Under the pieces are notes generated by a model. The model was given only the letters and a program-made list of their open reading frames with translations, did not search any database and was not told where the DNA came from. A DNA stretch of 64,000 nt from assembly GCF_007995245.1 (NCBI RefSeq), contig NZ_VCBA01000001.1, forward strand, positions 186,001 to 250,000, in the 5' to 3' direction. Every line of letters begins with the position of its first letter. Positions within the stretch are counted from its first letter, which is position 1. This DNA is from Tateyamaria sp. syn59. Its GTDB lineage: Bacteria; Pseudomonadota; Alphaproteobacteria; Rhodobacterales; Rhodobacteraceae. Below, piece by piece: positions 8,388-16,032 of this stretch. Both the position numbers and the translations under genes were made by a program.

Positions 8388-9991
8388 TGACGCAAACTCG
8401 CCCGCTCGGCGCACAGATCTCCCACATGCTCAAGGACCGCGGGGTCGACGTGATCTTTGGTATTCCCGGCGTGCACAATCAGGAAATGTACCGTGGGATC
8501 GAAGAGGCGGGGATCACCCACGTGCTGGCACGGCACGAACAAGGAGCAGGCTTCATGGCCGACGGCTATGCGCGGGCGACGGGTAAGCCGGGGGTGGCTT
8601 ATGTAATCACGGGGCCGGGGCTGACGAACATCATGACGCCGATGGGACAGGCCTACAGCGACAGCGTGCCCATGCTGGTGATTTCAAGCTGCCTCGATGA
8701 AACGGCTTCGACCAACGGCCAGCTGCACCAGATGAAGGATCAGCGCGCGGCGGCGGAAACCGTATGTGACTGGTCGGAAGAGGCGCGGACGGCACAAGCC
8801 GCCTATGCCCTTATTGATCGGGCGCTGATGGAGTTCGACACCAGGCGTGCCCGACCCAAACACGTGCAAGTGCCGATCCATCTGCTCGAAGCGGACGCTG
8901 CAGCGCCACCCCCTGTCGCCAATCAGGAACTTGCAGGCGACATGAAACGCGACGAACTTGCCGTGTCGCGGATCGTGGATGTGCTCAAGTCAGCACAGAA
9001 ACCGGTTATGGTTCTGGGGGGCGGCGCCACAACAGGCGCGTCGCTCTACCCCAAACTGGCCGAAGCGGTGGGCGCAGCCGTCTTCACGAGCTATGCGGGC
9101 CGTGGGATTATGCCGCCCAGGCATCCGCTGTACTTTGGCGCATCGTTGGCCCGACCGGAGTCAGCGCGCGTACTGAACAGTGCCGATCTGGTGCTGGTCG
9201 TAGGGTGCGAGTTGGCCGAAGTCGACATGTGGCGCGCCGAACTTGGCAGCGATGCGCCTGTCATCCGCCTCGACATTGATCCGGTTGTCCTGGCGACGCA
9301 TCAGCGGACACAAGATCGCGTCATACTCGGTGAGGCCTATGAAATCATGAGAGCGGTCCTGGACGATGCGGCGGGGCATGTGCCAGCGACTGGATGGAAA
9401 CCCGAAGACATCGCGCAGACCCGCGACCACTGGCGCGCTGAGGTTGATGCCGAACGTCCCGGCATCGTTCCCGTCTGCGACGCCCTGCGCGATTGCCTGC
9501 CCGACGGCACGATGATCTATTCTGACATGACCCAGTTTGCCTACACCGCGAAAGAGGTTTGGGACATGGACCGCCCCGGCTATTGGCACCACCCCACGGG
9601 CTTCGGCACCCTCGGCTACGCGACCCCAGCCGCCATCGGCGGTGCGGTCGCGCGCAAGGGCAAGCCAACCATGGCCATCATCGGCGACTACGGCTTTCAC
9701 TACACCATGCAGGAACTCGGCGTCGCCGTCGAACTGGGCCTGCCGCTGCCGATCATCCTGTGGGACAACGGCAAACTGAAAGAGATCGAGGAAAGCATGG
9801 TCCGCGCCCAGATCGCGCCAAATGCCATCGTCGCCCGCAATCCCGACTTCTGCAAACTGGCCGAAGCCTTCGGCGCCAACGCCGCCGCACCCAAGACGCT
9901 GTCAGAGATGCAAACCACCGTCCGCACCGCGTTCGACGCAGACGGCCCGACGCTGATCTATCTCACGCCCGAGATCAGCCAGACGACCTGA
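8387..9991 (+). CDS. Thiamine-diphosphate-dependent enzyme, acetolactate synthase/2-oxoacid decarboxylase type
   Basis: 534 aa with the three-domain ThDP layout. The N-terminal Pyr domain has FGIPGVHNQEMYRG and the catalytic Glu in HEQGAGFMADGYARATG. The central domain has VMVLGGGATTGAS. The PP domain carries GDYGFHYTMQELGVAVELG with the Mg-ThDP region. The spacing VHNQEMYRGI and QAYSDSVPMLVISS resemble 5-guanidino-2-oxopentanoate decarboxylase (AruI) and related decarboxylases more than IlvB; there is no small regulatory subunit beside it. The exact oxoacid is inferred, not shown. Confidence 0.8.
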   Translation: MTQTRPLGAQISHMLKDRGVDVIFGIPGVHNQEMYRGIEEAGITHVLARHEQGAGFMADGYARATGKPGVAYVITGPGLTNIMTPMGQAYSDSVPMLVISSCLDETASTNGQLHQMKDQRAAAETVCDWSEEARTAQAAYALIDRALMEFDTRRARPKHVQVPIHLLEADAAAPPPVANQELAGDMKRDELAVSRIVDVLKSAQKPVMVLGGGATTGASLYPKLAEAVGAAVFTSYAGRGIMPPRHPLYFGASLARPESARVLNSADLVLVVGCELAEVDMWRAELGSDAPVIRLDIDPVVLATHQRTQDRVILGEAYEIMRAVLDDAAGHVPATGWKPEDIAQTRDHWRAEVDAERPGIVPVCDALRDCLPDGTMIYSDMTQFAYTAKEVWDMDRPGYWHHPTGFGTLGYATPAAIGGAVARKGKPTMAIIGDYGFHYTMQELGVAVELGLPLPIILWDNGKLKEIEESMVRAQIAPNAIVARNPDFCKLAEAFGANAAAPKTLSEMQTTVRTAFDADGPTLIYLTPEISQTT

Positions 9992-10040
9992 TCTTCTTCT
10001 CTTTTGAAAAATACGGCGGGAGTTTGGGGGCAGCGCCCCC
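9992..10040 (+). repeat. Dispersed GC-rich intergenic repeat, copy 1
   Basis: CTTCTTCT..GAAAAATAC..CGGGAG followed by the stem GGGGGC-AG-CGCCCCC, immediately after the ThDP-enzyme stop. The same arrangement recurs at 15925, 41480 and, inverted, at 22761 and 36529. It can fold into a short strong hairpin and may act as a 3'-end element. Confidence 0.65.
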
Positions 10041-10081
10041 ATTTCACTCAGAAATCATGTCGCCGACAGGCGGCTTTTGGA

Positions 10082-10354
10082 TCACATCTTGGATCCTTGC
10101 GCACGGTAGACACCGCCCCAGGTGTTGCCGGCGATGTACGATGGGCAGCCTTTCTTGCGGGTGTTGACGATCAGAAACCACATCGTCTCGCCGGGACGGC
10201 CCGCGCGACTGTATTCGCAACCGAGGGGATGGGTCCACCACTGGCCCTGGTGGGACGCGGGTGGCTTTGCGACGGCGGTTGCTGCTGTAGCTTCAACAGC
10301 AGGCCCGATAAGAAAGGCGGCGGCCGCCGCAGTAGAGATAAGGGTTTTGAACAT
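10082..10354 (-). CDS. Small secreted protein of unknown function
   Basis: 90 aa with a Sec-type signal peptide (MFKTLISTAAAAAFLIGPAVEA) and GGAG upstream of the ATG. The mature part has two cysteines (HPLGCEYSRAG and KKGCPSYIAG) and a conserved-looking aromatic region GETMWFLIVNTRK. No family was recognised. A periplasmic location is inferred from the signal peptide; the two cysteines could form a disulfide. Confidence 0.62.
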   Translation of the reverse strand: MFKTLISTAAAAAFLIGPAVEATAATAVAKPPASHQGQWWTHPLGCEYSRAGRPGETMWFLIVNTRKKGCPSYIAGNTWGGVYRAQGSKM

Positions 10355-10477
10355 GACACACTCCGTTCACTGAAAAAGGATCAGCGCCCCCACGCCTCGC
10401 CCTGACAGTGAGCTTTCGTGCGTTAACGCGGCACTAACAGCGCGTGTCGAAATGTTGTTGATTTTAACGAATGGCGG

Positions 10478-12214
10478 TCAGTCCCAGCAACTGACGAGAA
10501 CGGTCATACCGGTCGCCGCATCCGACAGATCAACCGGATCAATGGGTGTGGTGCTGTTGGTGCCCGCAGCGGCCATGCCAGCCTGCGACAGCACGTCCTG
10601 CAGCACCGCCCGATCAAGGGCAAAGCGCACGCCGTCCGGCAACGCACGCCCGGTCTGTGCATCGGGCAGAAGCATGCCAAGCACGCCGCCGCCTGCATCT
10701 AGAACCGGGCCGCCCGCATCGCCGGGCAGCGTATTCATCGCCAGCCGCGACAGGTCAGGCTCACCATTTAGACCGCGTACATCGCTGAGCGTGCCGAAGG
10801 TCATGGATGGCGCGCCAAGAACGCCCTCAAAGCTGAAACCAGCCGCGGCGACTTCCGATTGCAGGCGCGGCTGCGCTTCGGAGAAGCGCGCTACTGTTCG
10901 GGGCGCCAGGGCTGTTTCAGGCTTCAGCACCGCCACACCCCGCGCGTCGTCCAGCACTGAGACCTCCGCCTCGATGTCTGAATCAAGGGTGACGCGGGTG
11001 CAGCTGTCAACTGCTTCTGCCGTGGTCAGGACGGTCCCGCGCCGATCCACGAAAAAGCCCGAGCGCGAGAGCCGTGGCTTGCGGATTTCCAAGCCCGAGA
11101 CAAGGTCGATGGCCTGCTCCGAGGTGCCAGCGCTGGCCGGAATGACCCCGTCGATCCGGGCAAAGCTCTGCTCCATCTCCTCGATCAAACGCGTGCGTCG
11201 CTCTTCGTCACCGGCGGGCCAGACAACGGTAAAGCCTTTGATCTGCCCATTTTCAAGCGCCACGCGGGTCTCGGAAACGCGCGTTGCGTCTTTACCCACC
11301 AGCGTGAACGACCGGTCCTTGCGCTCGCGCGGCCCGTCCAGGGGGACGATGTCCAGCGTCTGCATGATGTCATAGAGACCAAACAGCGTTGTCTGATCGC
11401 CCTCCTGGCTGATCAACAAAACAGTCGCCTCGATATCGCTCGTGGCCGTGTAATGCGCAAACGGATACTCATACTTCTCAAAGGACACGACATCCGTGGG
11501 TATCAGCATCTCGATCCCGGCGGTCTCGTCCCGCACGACATCCAAACCCAGCCCGTCCAGCACGGAATTGTAGTCCTGCAAGAGCACCGCGCGCTGGCTT
11601 GTGGTCAGAATTCCGGTGGCCTCAAAGCCCTTGCGCTCTTGCCACTGAGCCATCGCATTGCGTGTGCCACGGCCAAAGGCGCCGTCGATGGCCCCCTGAT
11701 AAGTGCCTGCCCATTGCAGGGCGATTTGCAGGTCTTCGCGCTCGGCGCGGCTCAGTTGCCGCTCACTGCGCTGTGCCTGTGCCGGCGTTTCGTCGGCGGG
11801 TGCGGGGGCTGGTGCTTCCACCGTGGGGGTCGGCGCCGCAGGTGTGGCGGGCAGTGGCGCATCGACGACACCACGGTTCAGAACATTCGCCCCGACGGGC
11901 CAGAACTGCTGCCGGAAGGCAGAACTGAGCGCGATGTAGCTGTCGCGGGGGATCACACCTTCGGACCGATAGACACGCAGCACTTGCTGCGCATCGGACC
12001 GCGCATAGGGGCCAAGCGCGATGCCGTACCAGCCACCACCAAGCGCAAAACCATTCACATCCGGCAGTTCGGCGGCGTAGGCGCGCGCGCGGTCCGTGGC
12101 CGCCGTCAGGTTCGGCTGCGCTTCGATCTGGATCCAGACGGGATCTTCCTGAGCCGCCGCCCCGGCAACCGATGCAAGCATCACCACCCACGCCAGAATC
12201 ACACGCTTTAACAT
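10478..12214 (-). CDS. Secreted SPOR / peptidoglycan-binding / inactive trypsin-fold protein
   Basis: 578 aa starting at MLKRVILAWV; the upstream extension is unlikely. Order: signal peptide 1-21; SPOR-like segment about 25-95; Pro/Ala-rich linker about 118-145; PG_binding_1 domain about 157-215 (GAIDGAFGRGTRNAMAQWQ); C-terminal trypsin-like domain about 375-545. In the last, the usual TAHVV histidine is Glu400 (VLTTAEAVDSC), the DLAVL aspartate is Gly426 (DDARGVAVLK), and GDSGGP is GDAGGP (Ala500). It is therefore probably a proteolytically dead, envelope-located binding protein. It is divergent from glyQ. Confidence 0.8.
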   Translation of the reverse strand: MLKRVILAWVVMLASVAGAAAQEDPVWIQIEAQPNLTAATDRARAYAAELPDVNGFALGGGWYGIALGPYARSDAQQVLRVYRSEGVIPRDSYIALSSAFRQQFWPVGANVLNRGVVDAPLPATPAAPTPTVEAPAPAPADETPAQAQRSERQLSRAEREDLQIALQWAGTYQGAIDGAFGRGTRNAMAQWQERKGFEATGILTTSQRAVLLQDYNSVLDGLGLDVVRDETAGIEMLIPTDVVSFEKYEYPFAHYTATSDIEATVLLISQEGDQTTLFGLYDIMQTLDIVPLDGPRERKDRSFTLVGKDATRVSETRVALENGQIKGFTVVWPAGDEERRTRLIEEMEQSFARIDGVIPASAGTSEQAIDLVSGLEIRKPRLSRSGFFVDRRGTVLTTAEAVDSCTRVTLDSDIEAEVSVLDDARGVAVLKPETALAPRTVARFSEAQPRLQSEVAAAGFSFEGVLGAPSMTFGTLSDVRGLNGEPDLSRLAMNTLPGDAGGPVLDAGGGVLGMLLPDAQTGRALPDGVRFALDRAVLQDVLSQAGMAAAGTNSTTPIDPVDLSDAATGMTVLVSCWD

Positions 12215-12378
12215 CCGCCCATATCCCCTTGGTTGGTCTTGGTGCCATTCTTGTACTGCGGCGCAGATTAAGCAGGAATTCGCCACAATGGAAATGGTGG
12301 AATACCCGCAAAAAGCCTCCTCGCGCGCAATTGACCATTCGGGGGGCGGGCCGTAGGTAAGGCACGCAGAATTAACCG

Positions 12379-13332
12379 ATGGCAGCCCCCATGTCCGACA
12401 CCGTGACCACGCCTAAATCCTTTCAGGAGATCATCCTGCGCCTGCAAAATTACTGGGCGGCAAAGGGCTGCGCCGTGCTGCAACCCTACGACATGGAAGT
12501 CGGGGCAGGGACGTTCCACCCGGCCACCACGCTGCGTAGCCTCGGCACCCAGCCCTGGGCCGCCGCCTATGTCCAACCCTCGCGCCGTCCCACCGATGGG
12601 CGCTATGGCGAGAACCCCAACCGGCTCCAGCACTACTACCAGTACCAGGTGCTGATCAAACCCAGCCCGCCGGACCTGCAGGACCTCTACCTCGGCTCCC
12701 TGCGTGCCATCGGCATCGACATGGACCTGCACGACATCCGCTTTGTCGAGGACGACTGGGAAAGCCCCACGCTCGGCGCCTGGGGTCTCGGGTGGGAGGT
12801 CTGGTGCGACGGCATGGAAGTGTCGCAATTCACCTATTTTCAACAGGTTGGCGGCCATGACTGCCACCCGGTGTCCGGGGAGTTGACCTACGGCCTCGAA
12901 CGGCTGGCGATGTATATCCTCGGTGTCGATCACGTCATGGACATGCCGTTCAACGACCCGCAAACGCCCATCGCGCTGACTTACGGCGACATCTTCAAGC
13001 AGACCGAAGAGGAATACGCTCGCTGGAACTTCGACACCGCGAACACCGAGGTACTGCTCGATCACTTCGTCGAGGCCGAAAACGAGTGCAAGGCGATCCT
13101 TGCCGCCGAACACGACGACCCCAAGACGGGCAAGCGCATCATCATGGCTCACCCGGCCTATGACCAGTGCATCAAGGCGTCCCACATCTTCAACCTGCTC
13201 GACGCAAGGGGCGTGATCTCGGTTACCGAACGGCAAGCCTATATCGGCCGCGTCCGTGCACTGGCCAAGCAATGCGCCGACGCCTTCGTCCAGACCCGCG
13301 CCGGCGGCTGGCAGCCCGAGGACGCAGCGTGA
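12379..13332 (+). CDS. glyQ: Glycyl-tRNA synthetase alpha subunit
   Basis: 317 aa, family length. It forms an alpha2beta2 enzyme with GlyS and holds the aminoacylation site for glycine and ATP. Diagnostic runs are [38 protein letters not shown] and [19 protein letters not shown]. The start at MAAPMSDT is tentative; MSDTVTTPK four codons later is also possible. Its stop overlaps the GTG of the next gene by three bases, and glyS follows, so the three form one translation-coupled unit. Confidence 0.96.
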   Translation: MAAPMSDTVTTPKSFQEIILRLQNYWAAKGCAVLQPYDMEVGAGTFHPATTLRSLGTQPWAAAYVQPSRRPTDGRYGENPNRLQHYYQYQVLIKPSPPDLQDLYLGSLRAIGIDMDLHDIRFVEDDWESPTLGAWGLGWEVWCDGMEVSQFTYFQQVGGHDCHPVSGELTYGLERLAMYILGVDHVMDMPFNDPQTPIALTYGDIFKQTEEEYARWNFDTANTEVLLDHFVEAENECKAILAAEHDDPKTGKRIIMAHPAYDQCIKASHIFNLLDARGVISVTERQAYIGRVRALAKQCADAFVQTRAGGWQPEDAA

Positions 13333-13844
13333 GCGGAAAAATCATTGGAATTGTCATCGTGCTGAGTGGGATCATCGCGGGCGCGGCCCTCTACTACCTG
13401 CAAGTCTATGGCTTCTACGACGAGGTGGTCGAGGCGGACGTCCAGCTCGTCTCGGTCGTCACGGACGCACCTGAACCCATCCCCTTCGACAACTTCCAAG
13501 CCATTGACGCCGACAGTTCGCCCATCCGCTACCGGGCCTGCTTTACCACCGACATGTCGCTGGCACTCCTAACGGAAACCTACGTGGGGCTCGACGACGC
13601 CACCCCCCGCAACGCGCCAGGCTGGTTCGACTGCTTCGACGCCGCCGCCATCGCCGCCGAGCTTGACGCAGGCACGGCGCTCCCCTTTCTGGGCCAGAAA
13701 AACGTCGATTTCGGCGTCGACCGCATCGTCGCCATCACCGAAGACGGCCGCGGCTATGTCTGGCACGAACTCAACGATTGCGGCGAAAAAGCCTATGACG
13801 GGACCATCGTCGGCGAAGAATGCCCGGAACGAGAAACGAACTAA
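13329..13844 (+). CDS. Conserved membrane-anchored protein between glyQ and glyS (DUF6446-like)
   Basis: 171 aa with a GTG start overlapping the glyQ stop (GTGA) and a TAA overlapping the glyS ATG (TAATG). An N-terminal TM helix ([20 protein letters not shown]) anchors a periplasmic domain with three cysteines ([17 protein letters not shown] and NDCGEKAY). I recall an uncharacterised family at this position in Rhodobacterales; the family name is given with caution. The function is unknown. Strict overlap with both synthetase genes implies stable co-inheritance. Confidence 0.75.
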   Translation: MSGKIIGIVIVLSGIIAGAALYYLQVYGFYDEVVEADVQLVSVVTDAPEPIPFDNFQAIDADSSPIRYRACFTTDMSLALLTETYVGLDDATPRNAPGWFDCFDAAAIAAELDAGTALPFLGQKNVDFGVDRIVAITEDGRGYVWHELNDCGEKAYDGTIVGEECPERETN

Positions 13845-15922
13845 TGCCTGACCTCCTGATCGAACTCTTCTCCGAAGAAATCCCAGCGCGCATGCAGAAA
13901 CGCGCGGGCGAAGACCTGCAAAAACTGGTCACGAACGGTTTGGTCGAGGCGGGTCTGACCTACGCCTCCGCCGCCGCCTTTACTACGCCCCGCCGCCTGA
14001 CACTGACGGTCGAGGGGCTGCTGACCGAAAGCCCCTCCACCCGCGAAGAGCGTAAGGGCCCCAAGGCAGACGCGCCCGAAAAGGCGATCGAAGGGTTCCT
14101 GCGCGGCGCGGGCCTGACCCGCGATCAGGTCGAGGAGCGCGAAACACCCAAGGGCAACGTCCTTTTCGCCGTGATCGAAAAACCCGGTCGCCCGGCTGCT
14201 GAGATCATTGCCGAGGTGCTGTCCCAAACCGTCCGCACCTTCCCCTGGCCCAAATCCATGCGCTGGGGGTCGGGGTCGCTCAAATGGGTGCGCCCGCTGC
14301 ACTCGATCCTCTGCATCCTGACCGACGAGGCCGGGACCGAAGTGGTGCCGGGAGAGGTTGACGGCATCGCCTTCACCGACACGACCGAAGGCCACCGCTT
14401 CATGGCGCCAGGCCGCTTTTCTGTAACCTCTTTCGAGGATTACGAGAAGAAGCTCAAGCGCGCTCATGTGGTGCTGAACGCCGCTGACCGGTCTGAGGCC
14501 ATCTGGCACGACGCCACCAACGCGGCCTTCGCCAGCGGCCTCGAAGTGGTCGAGGACAAGGGCCTCTTGGCGGAGGTTGCGGGCCTCGTCGAATGGCCCG
14601 TGGTCTTGATGGGCAAGATCGGCGACGACTTCCTCGACCTGCCGCCCGAGGTGCTGCAAACCTCGATGAAGGAGCATCAGAAGTTCTTTTCCGTCCGCAA
14701 TCCCAAAACGGGCCGCATCGAACGTTTCATCACCGTCGCCAACCGCGAAACGGCAGACAACGGCGCGACGATCCTCGCAGGCAACGAAAAGGTGCTGAGC
14801 GCCCGGCTGGCCGACGCCAAGTTCTTCTGGGAAAACGACCTGCGCGTCGCCAAGTCCGACATGAGCGTTTGGACGCAAGCCCTTGAAAATGTGACGTTCC
14901 ACAACAAACTGGGCAGCCAAGCCGACCGCATTAACCGCATCGCTGCACTGGCCAAGGAACTGGCCCCCATCGTCGGCGCCGATGAGGCCCAAGCCGAAGA
15001 GGCCGCCCGCCTGGCCAAAGCCGACCTCAGCTCCGAAATGGTCTACGAATTCCCAGAACTTCAAGGGCTTATGGGGCGGTATTACATCACAGCCTCTGGC
15101 CGGAACACGGCTATGGCTGCTGCTGCAGAAGAGCACTACTCGCCGCTAGGGCCGTCCGACGATGTGCCCACCGCGCCGGTGTCGGTCGCGGTAGCATTGG
15201 CGGACAAGCTGGACACGCTGACGGGTTTCTGGGCGATTGATGAGAAGCCGACCGGGTCAAAGGATCCGTTTGCACTTCGGCGCGCGGCGTTAGGGATTAT
15301 ACGACTAGTTCTCGACAACAACTTGAGCGCTGATTTGCTCGGATTATGCCGAAAGCATATGCAGACGTTTGAAGGTTTCGAACAGGAAAAGCCGTTTGAC
15401 TTGCTCGGCTTCACGCATGATCGCCTCAAGGTTCTTCTGCGAGATCAAGAGATCAGACACGATATTGTGGATGCAATTCTTGCAATGAAGAAAGGCAACA
15501 ACGACCTGAAATTTGTGGTTGATCGCGCCCGCGCCCTCTCCGAAACCCTCGCCACCGACGATGGCGAAAATCTGATCCAGGGCTTCAAACGCGCCAACAA
15601 CATCCTCACGCAAGCCGAGGATGCAGACGGCGTCGAATACTCTTACGGCGCCGACATTAAATTCGCCGAGGAAGCTGAAGAAAAGGCGCTTTTCGAAGCG
15701 CTGGACGCCGCCGAAGCCAAAATCGCCCCGGCGATGGAGGCACAGGATTTCGCATCGGCCATGCAGGCCATGGCCACCCTGCGCGGCCCCATCGACGCCT
15801 TCTTCGAAGCGGTGCAGATCAACGCGGACAACCAGACCGTCCGTCGCAACCGGCTCAACCTGCTCAGCCGCATCCGCACCCTGTGCCTATCCGTCGCGGA
15901 CCTCACCAAGATCGAGGGCTAA
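13844..15922 (+). CDS. glyS: Glycyl-tRNA synthetase beta subunit
   Basis: 692 aa, normal length. It supplies tRNA recognition in the alpha2beta2 enzyme. It begins [18 protein letters not shown], the family's N-terminal signature; SVRNPKTGRIERFITVANRE and the C-terminal anticodon-binding-like helices are intact. The start overlaps the preceding stop by one base. Codon use between roughly 15,055 and 15,520 differs from the rest of the gene (ATA, CGA, CTA, TTA, GGA, AGA codons cluster there) although the protein stays conserved, suggesting an imported allele segment. Confidence 0.96.
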   Translation: MPDLLIELFSEEIPARMQKRAGEDLQKLVTNGLVEAGLTYASAAAFTTPRRLTLTVEGLLTESPSTREERKGPKADAPEKAIEGFLRGAGLTRDQVEERETPKGNVLFAVIEKPGRPAAEIIAEVLSQTVRTFPWPKSMRWGSGSLKWVRPLHSILCILTDEAGTEVVPGEVDGIAFTDTTEGHRFMAPGRFSVTSFEDYEKKLKRAHVVLNAADRSEAIWHDATNAAFASGLEVVEDKGLLAEVAGLVEWPVVLMGKIGDDFLDLPPEVLQTSMKEHQKFFSVRNPKTGRIERFITVANRETADNGATILAGNEKVLSARLADAKFFWENDLRVAKSDMSVWTQALENVTFHNKLGSQADRINRIAALAKELAPIVGADEAQAEEAARLAKADLSSEMVYEFPELQGLMGRYYITASGRNTAMAAAAEEHYSPLGPSDDVPTAPVSVAVALADKLDTLTGFWAIDEKPTGSKDPFALRRAALGIIRLVLDNNLSADLLGLCRKHMQTFEGFEQEKPFDLLGFTHDRLKVLLRDQEIRHDIVDAILAMKKGNNDLKFVVDRARALSETLATDDGENLIQGFKRANNILTQAEDADGVEYSYGADIKFAEEAEEKALFEALDAAEAKIAPAMEAQDFASAMQAMATLRGPIDAFFEAVQINADNQTVRRNRLNLLSRIRTLCLSVADLTKIEG

Positions 15923-15924
15923 CA

Positions 15925-15983
15925 CCTTCTTCTGACTGAAAATACGACTGGGGTGAGGGCGCAGCCCGAGGGGGCTGGCCCCT
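15925..15983 (+). repeat. Dispersed GC-rich intergenic repeat, copy 2
   Basis: CCTTCTTCTGACTGAAAATACGACTGGGG.. then GGGCGCAGCCCGAGGGGGC, starting two bases after the glyS stop. Same layout as the copies at 9992 and 41480. Confidence 0.65.
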
Positions 15984-16032
15984 TCATAGCGCCTAAACAT
16001 CTGCACTGACGCTCAAAATCCTTGTCACACCT

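Noticed and set aside
10452-11375. Long plus-strand frame opposite the pseudoprotease gene
   Set aside because: Ser/Arg-rich shadow translation of the minus-strand gene, without start context.
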